Origin: Deltaproteobacteria bacterium
Lineage (GTDB): Bacteria > Myxococcota > SpSt-1050 > JACRCP01
DNA length: 46,173 nt
Direction of reading: 5' to 3'
NCBI GenBank assembly: GCA_016218965.1
Contig: JACRCP010000372.1
Location: forward strand, 1 to 46,173
Shown: in pieces, positions 1 through 9,592 of the stretch
How positions within the stretch are numbered: the first letter of the stretch is position 1
Layout of the letters: every line of letters starts with the position of its first letter
Program-made: the position numbers and the translations under genes
The notes under the pieces: model-generated
Database searches by the model: none
Told to the model about the DNA's origin: nothing
Seen by the model: only the letters and a program-made list of their open reading frames with translations

Positions 1-1
1 G

Positions 2-232
2 GAGTGTCCGGGGAACGTCGAGAACGGTCCCGAGTCGGTCGTCCATGGACGACTGTATGCCACAGTCACGACCCTGTGTCCAGAAAAATCTTCAGCCAGC
101 TGCGGTTGGGTAGATGTGTATAACGTTCAGGGTGTAAACCCGTGGATCGGGTGCGGACAGGAAAAAAAGCCCCAGAGGGGCGGCACAATGCGGCGGACAT
201 TTGACCGATTCACAACCCGGAGGAAACCATGA
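2..232 (+). CDS. 3' end of an unidentified Cys-containing protein (partial)
   Basis: Frame 2 is open from the window edge to a TGA at 230-232 that overlaps the next ATG (229) by four bases, the usual layout of co-transcribed genes. The readable residues include LCPE, SCGW and WIGCG, so several Cys in a mixed, globular-looking stretch, followed by a basic tail. The other two forward frames are closed within this stretch. The last codons overlap the Shine-Dalgarno of the next gene (GGAGG at about 218-222). No family is recognised. It may be a further secreted Cys-rich protein like its neighbour. The N-terminus lies outside the window. Confidence 0.5.
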   Translation, partial: ECPGNVENGPESVVHGRLYATVTTLCPEKSSASCGWVDVYNVQGVNPWIGCGQEKKPQRGGTMRRTFDRFTTRRKP

Positions 233-3200
233 GACATCAGGGCGGAGCGTTCGTAGCGATTCTCGTGTTCGGTCTCCTCTCCCTCGGCTGTGAAGACAAG
301 ATCGAACTTAAAACCTTTTCGGTCGACCCGCCCGAGTTCTCCCCTGACGGCGACGGCGTGGCCGACACCACCAAGCTCACCGTCGACGCCCAGGCGTCTG
401 TAACCGAGGCGCACTTCAAGGACAGCGCCATGACGTTTTCGGAGTCCGTCTACATCGATGTCAAGGATTCGGCGGGCGGCATCGTCACGACCTCCAGCCA
501 GACCCAGCCCCTCGACCGCGCCGGGGCGCTCAAGCAGGGCAGCCTCTACGCCCTCAAGACCCCCAAGGTCGACTACTCTTGGAACGGGAAGCTCCCAGAC
601 GGCTCGTACGCCCCCGACGGGGAGTACAACGCCACCGCCACGGCCAAACTTGTCGGAACCAAGAACGGCACACCGAAAGTGCTGGACGCTGCTGAAGCGA
701 AGACAGCCAAGATCACCGTCGTGAAGTCCGTGCCGTTCATTACCGCGGTCTCGCCTGCCGACGGCAGCAGGCTTCTCTACGTCGCGAGGACGGACATCAC
801 AGTCTCCGTGAGCGATGCCAACGGAGCGGATGTGAAGCTGAATGGGGACTCGTACTCCGGCAGACGGCAGGATGGCTTCATCTTCAGGAACGTGGCGCTC
901 AAAAAGGGTGTCAACGCATTTCAAGTCCAGGCCACGGATGCGGCGGGTCAAACCTGGAACTACAAATTCTCCCTGGAGAGCATCCAGAGAAGCGCCGACG
1001 GTCTCGTCCTCCCCGATGAAGGCGGCATTGTTGAGGTTGCCGAGAAGGCCAGTCCCATTCGCGGGGCAACGGTCATCCTGTACGTCGGTGCGCTGTCGGC
1101 GCCGACAACGGTTTCGCTGGCGCCTGCGTTTGGCTCCACCGCGTCGGGCAAGGCGCCTCATATCCCGGTGGGAACGCCGGTGAGGATTTCCCCCGAGAAC
1201 ACCGCCTTGAACATCAGCGCGGACGTATTCCTGCCGTACGACAAGGAACTGCTGAGGCTGGTCGGGAGCTACTCCGATGAGCTTGCGATCGTGAAAGAAA
1301 GCGAGGATAGTGTTGTTGAGGTTGAGAAGTCGTTGCAGGCCCAGAGGAAAGCACACGTGAATGGCAGCGTTTCGGAGTTCGGCGTGTTTCTCCCGGTCGC
1401 GTTGTCGCAGTTGAACTCGGTGACGTGGGAGTATGCGGGCGGCGGGAATACCACGCCGAACAAGGACGGCACGCCAGTAGCTGATGTGGGCTTTGACAAA
1501 CCGATCAACAGTCTCCAGGTCGATGAAAGCGGCAACGTGTATGTTTTGACCGAGGATACCCTCTACAGGATTGACTCGGCCAGCCAGGTGGCAAAGAACA
1601 TCCTGGACAAACACAGCGCCAATTGGCCGGCCGGCGGGATTGCGACCTCGATGTCCCTGTCGCTGGACGGGACGGTGGTGTACGTCGCCTATGCCTTCGG
1701 ATTGATTGAGTCGTTCTACCTCGACGGGGCGGGTGCGGTGACCGGGAGCTTCCAGGTGAACGGGACGACCGGGGCGCAGCTCCCGCAGGACGGTGTGCAC
1801 ATCAGGAACATCAAGTTCCTTCTTCCGATGGGGATACTGGCTTTGGGAGACGACGAACTTGTGGTCGTCGATTCGATCAAAGGCCAGATCTACCGGGTGG
1901 ACCGTGAGGGAATGGTACACACGATCGCCGGGGCCGGGGTCGGAGGGAAAAACGAGGACGAGCCGCACCCGGCAGTCGAGGAACACCTCACGTTTCCGAC
2001 GGAAATGGAGGTGGCGGTCATCGGGAAGGCTGCGGTGGGGCGGGACCTGACGAAGGTGCTTTTCTTTGCGGACACGATCGGGAACAGGATTCGGGCGGTC
2101 AACATCGGCCAGTATGCGGCAAACCTGTTCGGCACGGACCTCCCGCCGGACTACATCATGACGGTGGCGGGGAAGAAATGCGAGTTGCCGGGCTGGCTGC
2201 AATGGCTTTGCGGCGGCTACTCTGGCGACGGCGGCCCCGCAAAAGGGGCTTTGCTCAAGCGGCCGCAAGGGGTCGTCTACAACGACGTGGAGGGTTCGCT
2301 GGTTTTCGCGGACACGGGCAACAACGCGTTGAGGGTGGTGTCAAGAGGCGGCAACATCTCGACCCTCGCCGGCGGGTCCCCTGTTGCGGGATCGGTGTAC
2401 TCAAGGCACACGAAGTTGCCGCAGCCGAGCCACGCCGCCTTGAGTTTCTACAACAGGTTTGGGCTGGAAAAAGACTTGAGCGGCAGGGTCCTGGTGGCCA
2501 CGGACGGGAAGATCCTGAACTGGACCGCCGAGGCGTTCAGCGTCACGCCTCAAGATCCAATCATCAAGGCCGTGAACGAGGACATCTTTTTCACCATCGA
2601 TTTCAGTTCGGCGTACGAGGCGATGTCAAAGCAAGGCTACAGCTTCCAACCCGGCCCGGCGTCATTCAAATGTTTCAAGGTGGCGTGCAGCCGCATTCTG
2701 ACCCCGGGGTTCTACCTCAAGGAATTCGCACCGGGTTTCTGCAGCAACTTGGTGCCTCCGGGGAAGTTGTCTTTGGACAACGATTCGATTGAGATTGCTC
2801 AGTGGGACTACAGGACCTGCCGGCAGAGGGCGGACGACTACTACTCATCCAGCCCGTACTACAACCTGGGGATTCCGTTGTACGATGATGCAAAGAAGAC
2901 CAAGAGGTTCTATTATGCCGATACAAACGGTTACAATGGACGGATTGTTCCGGGAAAAGATCGGTGGAGATTCGACTTCCGTTTCGAAAAACCTGACGGG
3001 GCCAAGAAACACCTCTACCTCTATGTGAACACCGGGGCGGGACTCAGAGACAAGGCTCTGCCGGTGTTCAGGGGTGTGGACATCAGCGTGTTCAACGAGT
3101 TTGCGGACAGCACGGCCCTTCGAAAAGTGCCCGACCGGGTGCCGAACTGCGATGCCGACTGCGAGACGGCCTGTCTTTCCGACGGCTCGATGAGGGACAA

Positions 3201-4899
3201 GTCGATCTGTTCGCAATACCTCATCGGCCAAGTGAGGTGGCCGATAGACACGAGCACGGGCAATTACTACCCCGGTACCAAAACGTCCATCAGCGATGCC
3301 GAGGCGCTGCATACGGCGATGTTCAGCGTGGACAAAACGAAGGGTTTGAGGACCGCCTTGTTCCGGGAGTTCATAAACAAGATGGACGAGATTGGGGCCG
3401 ATACGATCGGCATCCAACTCAGGATCGGATTCATGAAGGCGAAGACGAAGGGGGCCGGCGGTCTTGAGCAGTATCGGTTCTTCCACGCGCCTTTCGATTC
3501 GCAGACCTTTGAGTGGATGAGAGACGTCATCCAGATGGCAGGAAAGAACGTCGGTACACGCAAAGGGATAAAGAAATTCGTTGTGCTCCCTGTCTGGAAT
3601 GACCTGTACAAATCAGTTCCCGAGGGTTCCCTCGATCCCGTTTCACTGGCAAACTACTCCAAGATCTCCTACAAGATGGAAAGTAACTTGTATCAGTTTA
3701 AATCGCAGGGCGGGGGAATAATTGATGACGAGCAAGGGACCGACCTTGCCACATTCAACCTGTTTTTCGACGGTCCGGTGGATGTTGAAGACTACGACGT
3801 CAAGTACAAGTTCGAAAACGGAGAATGGCTCAACACGGTAACCCCCAAAGGCGGTCGTTTGCACTGTGACGCCACAGATTGCGGATGTCAGAGGATACTC
3901 GGCATCTACAACTACAAGTGCCTCATCACGAGCCTGCTGGAGTCGGTGAAGGACCTCTCGAACGACAACGAAATCTACATGGTTTTGGCAAACGACTACA
4001 CCAGGGTAGTGTCGAAAATGAACGATACGCTTGCCGATATGAAAACCCATTGTCCGAACTGCAAGTTCGAAGGCGCCATGTTCGCGCTCAGTTTCGACAA
4101 GCCGGTGGTCAGGGACTTCTACTTGCTTTCCTCGCCTTCACAAGTCCCGAACGTCGGCATCAACCTCGGCTTCGAAGTCGCCTGCGTCGACCCGGCGGAC
4201 AACGATCAGGCCGGGGTGAATTCGATAAGCAGGCGGGTTTGCATGTACAACATGGGCGGGTTTGACAACCATACGGGGGAGTGCAGTTTCCCGTGGAAGA
4301 AGGACAGCTCGACGGAAACTGTCGAGTTTGATGTGGACGACCCCTTTAGCAGATGGTTTGCACGCCGATCCTGCAACGAACTTGGCATCTGCACTCAACA
4401 CCAGAAACCGCCGTACGCGTACGACATGTCAAGAAAGGAGTACTACGACGTCGGCGAAGAGTACATGTACATGATGTTCAGCGAGCAGTTGGCGCACAAG
4501 GCGTGCGCCAACGTCATCGCCCCAGCCAACAAGCCATTGACGGTTCATGGGTTCAACCTCAACCTGTACGCGTTAAGCCCGTACCAGCCCGGGAACGGAG
4601 AGCCTTCGTCTCCGATGAAAGACCACCAGCAGCAGGTGGACGTGGCCGAGGCGATTGTCGGCGGCCTGTTCCCGCAGAGCGTGAAGATGAAAACCAAGAT
4701 CCGCGACATGTACGGAGATTGTCCCTCCGACTGGGACACGCTGTATGAAGAGTGCCTCGGCAGCGTGGGTCTTGGCGGTCTGAAGTTCAACAACCAGTCG
4801 TTGCCGGTGGAGCCCAATCAGGACAAGACGACGGCGCCTTTGGACATCTTCGATCTGCCGGTGTCCGAGTACATCAGGCTCCTGTTCGGGAAGTGGTGA
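229..4899 (+). CDS. Large lipoprotein with NHL-repeat beta-propeller
   Basis: 1556 residues, probably lipid-anchored: a short hydrophobic N-terminus ends in LSLGC with Cys21 as likely lipidated residue (a slightly non-canonical lipobox). GGAGG lies 6 bases before the ATG. Residues about 30-50 carry a FSPDGDGVAD motif typical of FlgD-like/Ca-binding Ig modules, and residues about 170-250 look like a second Ig-type domain. Residues about 417-720 hold NHL-type repeats (DESGNVYVL, FADTIGNRIRAV, FADTGNNALRVV, and GYSGDGGPA between blades), which normally fold as a propeller for protein or carbohydrate contacts. The C-terminal half (about 780-1556) is Cys-rich and unassigned; it contains a stretch rich in aromatic residues resembling a sugar- or hydrolase-type fold, but no family can be named. 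A surface or periplasmic adhesive or structural role is inference. Followed at 14 bp by another repeat lipoprotein. Confidence 0.85.
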   Translation: MRHQGGAFVAILVFGLLSLGCEDKIELKTFSVDPPEFSPDGDGVADTTKLTVDAQASVTEAHFKDSAMTFSESVYIDVKDSAGGIVTTSSQTQPLDRAGALKQGSLYALKTPKVDYSWNGKLPDGSYAPDGEYNATATAKLVGTKNGTPKVLDAAEAKTAKITVVKSVPFITAVSPADGSRLLYVARTDITVSVSDANGADVKLNGDSYSGRRQDGFIFRNVALKKGVNAFQVQATDAAGQTWNYKFSLESIQRSADGLVLPDEGGIVEVAEKASPIRGATVILYVGALSAPTTVSLAPAFGSTASGKAPHIPVGTPVRISPENTALNISADVFLPYDKELLRLVGSYSDELAIVKESEDSVVEVEKSLQAQRKAHVNGSVSEFGVFLPVALSQLNSVTWEYAGGGNTTPNKDGTPVADVGFDKPINSLQVDESGNVYVLTEDTLYRIDSASQVAKNILDKHSANWPAGGIATSMSLSLDGTVVYVAYAFGLIESFYLDGAGAVTGSFQVNGTTGAQLPQDGVHIRNIKFLLPMGILALGDDELVVVDSIKGQIYRVDREGMVHTIAGAGVGGKNEDEPHPAVEEHLTFPTEMEVAVIGKAAVGRDLTKVLFFADTIGNRIRAVNIGQYAANLFGTDLPPDYIMTVAGKKCELPGWLQWLCGGYSGDGGPAKGALLKRPQGVVYNDVEGSLVFADTGNNALRVVSRGGNISTLAGGSPVAGSVYSRHTKLPQPSHAALSFYNRFGLEKDLSGRVLVATDGKILNWTAEAFSVTPQDPIIKAVNEDIFFTIDFSSAYEAMSKQGYSFQPGPASFKCFKVACSRILTPGFYLKEFAPGFCSNLVPPGKLSLDNDSIEIAQWDYRTCRQRADDYYSSSPYYNLGIPLYDDAKKTKRFYYADTNGYNGRIVPGKDRWRFDFRFEKPDGAKKHLYLYVNTGAGLRDKALPVFRGVDISVFNEFADSTALRKVPDRVPNCDADCETACLSDGSMRDKSICSQYLIGQVRWPIDTSTGNYYPGTKTSISDAEALHTAMFSVDKTKGLRTALFREFINKMDEIGADTIGIQLRIGFMKAKTKGAGGLEQYRFFHAPFDSQTFEWMRDVIQMAGKNVGTRKGIKKFVVLPVWNDLYKSVPEGSLDPVSLANYSKISYKMESNLYQFKSQGGGIIDDEQGTDLATFNLFFDGPVDVEDYDVKYKFENGEWLNTVTPKGGRLHCDATDCGCQRILGIYNYKCLITSLLESVKDLSNDNEIYMVLANDYTRVVSKMNDTLADMKTHCPNCKFEGAMFALSFDKPVVRDFYLLSSPSQVPNVGINLGFEVACVDPADNDQAGVNSISRRVCMYNMGGFDNHTGECSFPWKKDSSTETVEFDVDDPFSRWFARRSCNELGICTQHQKPPYAYDMSRKEYYDVGEEYMYMMFSEQLAHKACANVIAPANKPLTVHGFNLNLYALSPYQPGNGEPSSPMKDHQQQVDVAEAIVGGLFPQSVKMKTKIRDMYGDCPSDWDTLYEECLGSVGLGGLKFNNQSLPVEPNQDKTTAPLDIFDLPVSEYIRLLFGKW

Positions 4900-4912
4900 C
4901 AGCGGGGGTGCC

Positions 4913-6742
4913 ATGAAAGGCAGGGGTCAATCGCTGGAGCTTCTCGGCGCCGCCACCGCGTGCGTGGTCGTGTCTTGGGCGTGCACCTCGCAGGTGGCCG
5001 AACCCGACCAGGACGCATCTCATCACGACGCAGGGAGCGGCTGCTGTGACGGTATGGCAGCAGAAGGCGGATCCATTGACGACGGATCATTTGATGGTGG
5101 GTTTGACGGGTCGGACACCGACGCCGGCACCGATGCTGCAATCACCCAGCATAAGGCCATTATCGTTGCGGTGGGTGGGGCTCACACCTGCGCCTTGACC
5201 AGCGAGGGCGGTGTGAAGTGCTGGGGAAGTAACTACAAGGGCCAGCTTGGCATCGGGGCGGCTACAAATCAGGAATCCACGCCGGTAGACGTTTTGGGGT
5301 TGACGAGTGGTGTGAAGGCGGTTACGGCGCGATCTAGCCACACGTGCGCCTTGACCAGCGCTGGCGGGGTGAAGTGCTGGGGGCAAAACGACCGCGGTCA
5401 GCTAGGCAACGGGACGACAACATACTATTATCCGACATCCACGCCGGTGGACGTTTTGGGGTTGACGAGTGGTGTGAAAGCGGTTTCGGCGGGTTACAAA
5501 CACACTTGCGCCGTGACGAGCGCCGGTGGGGTGAAGTGCTGGGGGGAAAATGAATACGGCCAACTTGGCGACGGGACGTCGGTAGGCAAATCCACGCCTG
5601 TGGACGTCTTGGGGTTGACGAGCGTTGTGAAGGCGGTCACGGCGGGCGGGGATCACACCTGCGCCTTGACCGACGAGGGCGGTGTGAAGTGCTGGGGGGC
5701 AAACGACCGCGGCCAGCTTGGCAACGGGACGACGACATACCGGGAATCCACGCCGGTAGACGTTTTTGGGTTGACTAGCGGTGCGATGGCGGTCACGGCG
5801 GGATCTAGCCACACGTGCGCCGTGACTAGCGCCGGCGGGGTGAAGTGCTGGGGGATGAATGTATACGGAGGACTAGGCGACGGGACCCAAGTTGACAAAT
5901 CCACGCCAGTAGACGTTTTGGGGTTGACGAGCGGTGCGATGGCGGCCTCGGCGGGTGGGGGTTGCACCTGCGCCGTGACGAACGGCGGCGGTGTGAAGTG
6001 CTGGGGGTACAATTACTACGGCCAACTCGGAGACGGGACCTATGATGATAAATCAACCCCGGTGGACGTCTTGGGGTTGACTAGCGGTGTGATGGCGGCC
6101 ACGGCGTGTGGGAATCACACCTGCGCCGTGACGAACGGCGGCGGGGTTAAGTGCTGGGGGGAAAACACCACCGGCCAGCTTGGCATCGGGACGGCTACAT
6201 ATCAGGAATCCACGCCGGTAGACGTTTTGGGGTTGACTAGCGGTGCGATGGCGGTCACGGCGTGCGAGGGTCACACCTGCGCCGTGACCAACGAGGGTGG
6301 GGTGAAGTGTTGGGGGATAAACCTAGACGGTCAGCTCGGAGACGGGACGACGCGAGATAGATCCACGCCTGTGGATGTTTTGCAGTTGACTAGCGGTGTG
6401 ATGGCGGCCACGGCGGGTGGGGATTATACCTGCGCCGTGACGACGTCCGGCGGGATCAATTGCTGGGGAAATAATGAACATGGCCAGTTAGGTGACGGGA
6501 CGTCGGTGGATAAACTCACGCCTGTGGACGTCTTGGGGTTGTCGAGTGGTGTGAAGGCGGTCACGGCGGGCTTCAGTCACACTTGCGCCTTGACCAGCGC
6601 CGGGGCGGTGAAGTGCTGGGGGGGAAACTCCGCCGGCCAGCTTGGCATCGGGACGGCTACATATCAGGAATCCACGCCGGTTGACGTTTTGGGGTTGACT
6701 AGCGGTGCGATGGCGGTCACGGCGGGTGGGAGTCACACATGA
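4913..6742 (+). CDS. RCC1-repeat lipoprotein, reading frame stopped early by TGA
   Basis: 609 residues to a TGA at 6740-6742. A hydrophobic N-terminus ends at Cys24 (SWAC, an imperfect lipobox), followed by an Asp/Gly/Ser linker typical of myxobacterial surface lipoproteins. From about residue 86 there are RCC1/ATS1-type units of about 51 residues, each with HTCAxT then KCWGxNxxGQLGDGT then STPVDVxGLTSG. Every unit carries two Cys (HTC and KCW), suggesting one disulfide per blade. Ten complete units precede the stop. The same frame continues after the TGA with four more units, so 14 in all, which would make two seven-bladed propellers. Function unknown; such propellers usually bind proteins. 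Close repeats at DNA level make the region prone to slippage and assembly error. Confidence 0.85.
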   Translation: MKGRGQSLELLGAATACVVVSWACTSQVAEPDQDASHHDAGSGCCDGMAAEGGSIDDGSFDGGFDGSDTDAGTDAAITQHKAIIVAVGGAHTCALTSEGGVKCWGSNYKGQLGIGAATNQESTPVDVLGLTSGVKAVTARSSHTCALTSAGGVKCWGQNDRGQLGNGTTTYYYPTSTPVDVLGLTSGVKAVSAGYKHTCAVTSAGGVKCWGENEYGQLGDGTSVGKSTPVDVLGLTSVVKAVTAGGDHTCALTDEGGVKCWGANDRGQLGNGTTTYRESTPVDVFGLTSGAMAVTAGSSHTCAVTSAGGVKCWGMNVYGGLGDGTQVDKSTPVDVLGLTSGAMAASAGGGCTCAVTNGGGVKCWGYNYYGQLGDGTYDDKSTPVDVLGLTSGVMAATACGNHTCAVTNGGGVKCWGENTTGQLGIGTATYQESTPVDVLGLTSGAMAVTACEGHTCAVTNEGGVKCWGINLDGQLGDGTTRDRSTPVDVLQLTSGVMAATAGGDYTCAVTTSGGINCWGNNEHGQLGDGTSVDKLTPVDVLGLSSGVKAVTAGFSHTCALTSAGAVKCWGGNSAGQLGIGTATYQESTPVDVLGLTSGAMAVTAGGSHT

Positions 6743-7315
6743 GCCGTTACGAGCGCTGGCGGGGTGAAGTGCTGGGGGGAAAACGACCGCGGCGAGCTCG
6801 GCGACGGGACGTCGGTGGACAAATCCACGCCTGTGGACGTCTTGGGGTTGACGAGTGGTGTGAAGGCGGTCACGGCAGGCTTCTACCACACCTGTGCGTT
6901 GACCAGTGCGGGCGGGGTGAAGTGCTGGGGGTACAACCACTTCGGCCATCTTGGCAACGGGACATCGGTGGACAAATCCACGCCAGTGGACGTTTCTGCG
7001 TTGGATAGCGGCGCAATGGCGGTCACGGCGGGTGGGAGTCACACCTGCGCCGTGACGAGCGGCGGCGGGGTGAAGTGCTGGGGGGGTAATTACAACGGCC
7101 AGCTTGGTGACGGGACCTATGACAACAAATCAACCCCGGTGAATGTTTTTGGGTTGACTAGCGGTGTGATGGCGGCCACGGCGGGTGGGAGTCACACATG
7201 CGCCGTGTCGAGAGGAGGCGGGGTCAAGTGCTGGGGGGAAAACGACCGCGGCGAGCTCGGCGACGGGACGGCGTGGACGGGATATCCTGTCGATGTTGCG
7301 GGCTTTGGTCCTTGA
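6743..7315 (+). pseudogene. Continuation of the RCC1 lipoprotein beyond an in-frame TGA
   Basis: Same frame as the upstream RCC1 gene. Units 11-14 continue with unchanged spacing and sequence, and a natural TGA ends them at 7313-7315. The interrupting TGA replaces the Cys codon of HTCAVT in unit 11; other units have TGC, and at 7199 the otherwise identical context reads ACATGC, so one C-to-A change explains it. Possible readings are a true nonsense mutation, a sequencing error, or stop read-through. An independent restart at an internal ATG (6764) would give a fragment without signal peptide, which is unlikely to be functional. TGA serves as an ordinary stop in most genes of the window, so a changed genetic code is excluded. 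Confidence 0.7.
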
Positions 7316-7396
7316 CGGCCGCGGCGATTTCGGATGCACGACACCGGGACCGTGGCAGTCTCGATACGTTCGTTCGCAACTCTCTCGGTTTCAACG

Positions 7397-7419
7397 CCCG
7401 GGCTTGGTTGACGCCCGGG
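7397..7419. terminator. GC-rich hairpin between convergent genes
   Basis: CCCGGGC (7397-7403) and GCCCGGG (7413-7419) form a perfect 7-bp stem with a 9-base loop. It sits between the end of the RCC1 gene (7315, +) and the end of flhA (7547, -), the right place for a bidirectional terminator. There is no T-tract on either side, so intrinsic termination is uncertain. The rest of this 231-bp gap holds no gene that can be supported, apart from a heptamer repeat run at its far end. Confidence 0.35.
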
Positions 7420-7500
7420 TCACTGGTGGCGCCCCTGCCGACGCCGGCGCCGATGCGTCCCTGGAAGGCCGCGACGCGGGGATCTGACGCCGTGTCGTCA

Positions 7501-7542
7501 GTTGTGAGTCGTTGGTCGTGAGTCGCGAGTCGTTCGTCATCC
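7501..7542. repeat. Heptamer repeat run (GTCGTGA family), 6 units
   Basis: Six units of 7 bp in one register: GTTGTGA, GTCGTTG, GTCGTGA, GTCGCGA, GTCGTTC and GTCATCC. The run ends 4 bp from the flhA stop codon. It is the first member of a 7-bp-period repeat class that recurs at gene borders across the window. Confidence 0.75.
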
Positions 7543-7546
7543 GTGC

Positions 7547-9454
7547 TCACGCCGCAAGCGCCACTTTGCCAACGGCTTCGACTTTGAGTTCCGGGGCGAG
7601 CTCGTGGTACGCGAGGACGTGGAGATCGGGCATCTCGGATTCGATGATTTTCCGCAAAAACGGCCGGCAGGCGGCCTCGGTCACGAGGGCGGGGAACACG
7701 CCCAGCGCGCCCGCGCTTTTCACTTCGTCCCTGATCTTTTCGATGATGGCCCGGGCATCCTTCGGGTGAATCGTCAGGCACTGCCGCCCGCCCGCCTCGG
7801 CAACCGAGTCCAGGATGGCGCCCTCGACCGACCTGTCCACCAGCATCACCGGGAGCGAGACGCCCGCGCCTCGGATACGGGCGCAGATCTGGCGCCTAAG
7901 CGCCTGCCTTGCGGCCTCGACTAGAATCGCCGTGTTCTCGACGGGGCCGACCGCCGCGGCGGCCTCGAGTATCGGCTTGAGGTCGCAAAGCGGGACGCGC
8001 TCTTCGAGGAGTTTTTTCAGCAGTTCGGCCAGGCGCGCGTACGGCAGGATGCGCGGGACGGCCTCCTTGACCAGCGCCGGATAGAAGACCTGAAGCTCCT
8101 CGACCATGTCGTGGGCCTCCTGGATCCCCATCAGCTCCGGAAGGTGTGACGTGAGTGCGGCTTCTATGAACTGCGAGGCAAACTTCCCCGCGTCGGTCCG
8201 TCCGTCAAACACTGCCGAGGCGATCGGCGCGCCATGCAGGCGCAGCGTGAGGTTGCCGTCCTCCGTCGGTTTGGCCACCACTCGTCCAGCCGGCACCTTC
8301 AGGCCGTAGGTCTCGCGGATTTGCTCACGTGCGAGGTCAAGCGCGCGCGCCAGTGTCCCTTCGTTTGGCCCGCCGCCGGTCCCCAAACCGGATTCGAGCA
8401 CCAGCGGATGGGGCATGCGAATGGCCGCAGGCTCGGGGCGCGTGTCCCCGCCGCTGCTCTTCGTCTCCTTCCGTGCGTCCCTTTTCCGCCTGGCGGCCAG
8501 GCCGCCCGCAAACGTCGCTGCGGCCAGGAAAGCGAACGGCGCCGCGGGAAGGCCGGGGGCGACGGCCAAAAGGCCCAGGATGGCCGACACCGAAAACAGC
8601 GTTCCGGGGTTCGAAAGCAGCGCCTTCTGAAGCGATGCGCCGATCCCGGTGTTTTCGGCCCCGGCGTCGGTGCGCGTCACCAGCATCCCGGCGGCGATCG
8701 ATATTAGAAGCGAGGGTATCTGCGAGACCAGCCCGTCGCCGATGCTCAGCACGGCGTACGCCGCGAGCGCCTCGTCCGCCGCCATCCCCCGGAACAGGAC
8801 GCCCATTGCGACGCCGCCGGCGACGTTCACGGCCGCAATCACGATTCCGGCTATCGCGTCCCCTTTCACGAACTTCATGGCGCCGTCCATGGCGCCGAAG
8901 AACCGTGACTCGGACTCGATCGCGGCGCGGCGCCGCTGGGCTTCGGCCTGGTCTATGGCGCCCGCACGGAGCTCGGCATCGATTGACATCTGCTTGCCCG
9001 GCATGGCGTCCAGATTGAACCGCGCCGCGACCTCTGCCACGCGCTCGGCGCCCTTGGCGATCACGATGAACTGGATGACCGTGATCACGACGAAAACGAT
9101 CCCGCCTACGACGTAGTTGCCGCCCGCCGCGAACCTGCCGAAAGCCTCGATAACCCGGCCGCCTTCACCTTCGGCCAGGATGAGGCGGGTCGACGAGACG
9201 TTGAGCGAAAGGCGCATCAATGTCGTCAGGAGGAGGAGGGTCGGGAACGAACCGAACCCGGCCGGCCCCGCCGCGCGCATGGACGAAATGAGGACCAGAA
9301 GGCTCACGCACACGTTTGCGCTGATCGCTGCGTCGAGGAACCCGGCAGGCAGGGGCACCACCATCATCGCGGTTGCGGCCGCCAGAAAGGTCACAAGGAC
9401 CATCTCGGCGTCGAATCGTCCGAAAGGCATGAAAAAGAACGGCTTGCGCTTCAT
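7547..9454 (-). CDS. FlhA/SctV-family type III export gate protein
   Basis: 635 residues. The N-terminal half (to about 310) has some eight hydrophobic segments. The FHIPEP-family signature is clear: KGAERVAEVAARF followed by LDAMPGKQMSIDAEL, then the ESRFFGAMDGAMKFVKGD stretch, all in the cytoplasmic loop that couples proton flow to export. The rest (about 320-635) is the cytoplasmic nonameric ring domain. It is a little shorter than usual FlhA (about 690). The start is supported by GGTGG 5-6 bases before the ATG at 9454. FlhA/SctV normally works with FlhB, FliPQR and an ATPase, none of which is nearby. Whether it serves a flagellum, an injectisome or a reduced export system cannot be decided here. 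No symbol is given for that reason. Confidence 0.9.
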   Translation of the reverse strand: MKRKPFFFMPFGRFDAEMVLVTFLAAATAMMVVPLPAGFLDAAISANVCVSLLVLISSMRAAGPAGFGSFPTLLLLTTLMRLSLNVSSTRLILAEGEGGRVIEAFGRFAAGGNYVVGGIVFVVITVIQFIVIAKGAERVAEVAARFNLDAMPGKQMSIDAELRAGAIDQAEAQRRRAAIESESRFFGAMDGAMKFVKGDAIAGIVIAAVNVAGGVAMGVLFRGMAADEALAAYAVLSIGDGLVSQIPSLLISIAAGMLVTRTDAGAENTGIGASLQKALLSNPGTLFSVSAILGLLAVAPGLPAAPFAFLAAATFAGGLAARRKRDARKETKSSGGDTRPEPAAIRMPHPLVLESGLGTGGGPNEGTLARALDLAREQIRETYGLKVPAGRVVAKPTEDGNLTLRLHGAPIASAVFDGRTDAGKFASQFIEAALTSHLPELMGIQEAHDMVEELQVFYPALVKEAVPRILPYARLAELLKKLLEERVPLCDLKPILEAAAAVGPVENTAILVEAARQALRRQICARIRGAGVSLPVMLVDRSVEGAILDSVAEAGGRQCLTIHPKDARAIIEKIRDEVKSAGALGVFPALVTEAACRPFLRKIIESEMPDLHVLAYHELAPELKVEAVGKVALAA

Positions 9455-9515
9455 CGTCCACCTCGCATGACCAAAAAGAAATACAAACGACGTGCCAAAT
9501 TGGCGTAGGTATTGA

Positions 9516-9544
9516 TTGACATCGCACTGCGCTTTTGGTACCTG
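9516..9544 (+). promoter_or_regulatory. Putative sigma-70-type promoter of the motor operon
   Basis: A perfect TTGACA at 9516-9521 is followed after 17 bp by TACCTG (9539-9544), a weak -10. It lies about 50 bp before the ATG at 9593, in the only gap between the divergent flhA and the long + strand operon. A similar pair (TTGACC, 17 bp, TACCTT) occurs upstream of the gene at 27746, which slightly raises confidence. Confidence 0.35.
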
Positions 9545-9592
9545 TATTTATTGGACGAGGCAAATTCACACGGCGGATGAGGGATTGACTCC

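Noticed and set aside
162..181. GCCCC-AGA-GGGGC hairpin with seven T on the minus strand, terminator-like
   Set aside because: The stem is only 5 bp, it lies within the partial + strand frame, and there is no supportable minus-strand gene that it could end.
127..2268. 713-residue open frame on the minus strand opposite the NHL lipoprotein gene
   Set aside because: It is Arg/His/Val-rich shadow coding of a GC-rich gene, has no recognisable domain, and the + strand gene has lipobox, RBS and NHL repeats.
6740..6790. Selenocysteine at the in-frame TGA of the RCC1 gene
   Set aside because: No convincing SECIS hairpin directly after the TGA; a single-base change or sequencing error is simpler. 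Kept only as a minor option in the finding.
7185..7487. Frame reading DARVTGGAPADAGADASLEG after the RCC1 gene as a further secreted protein
   Set aside because: It overlaps the RCC1 gene in another frame, has no start signal or signal peptide, and is short; at most a remnant.
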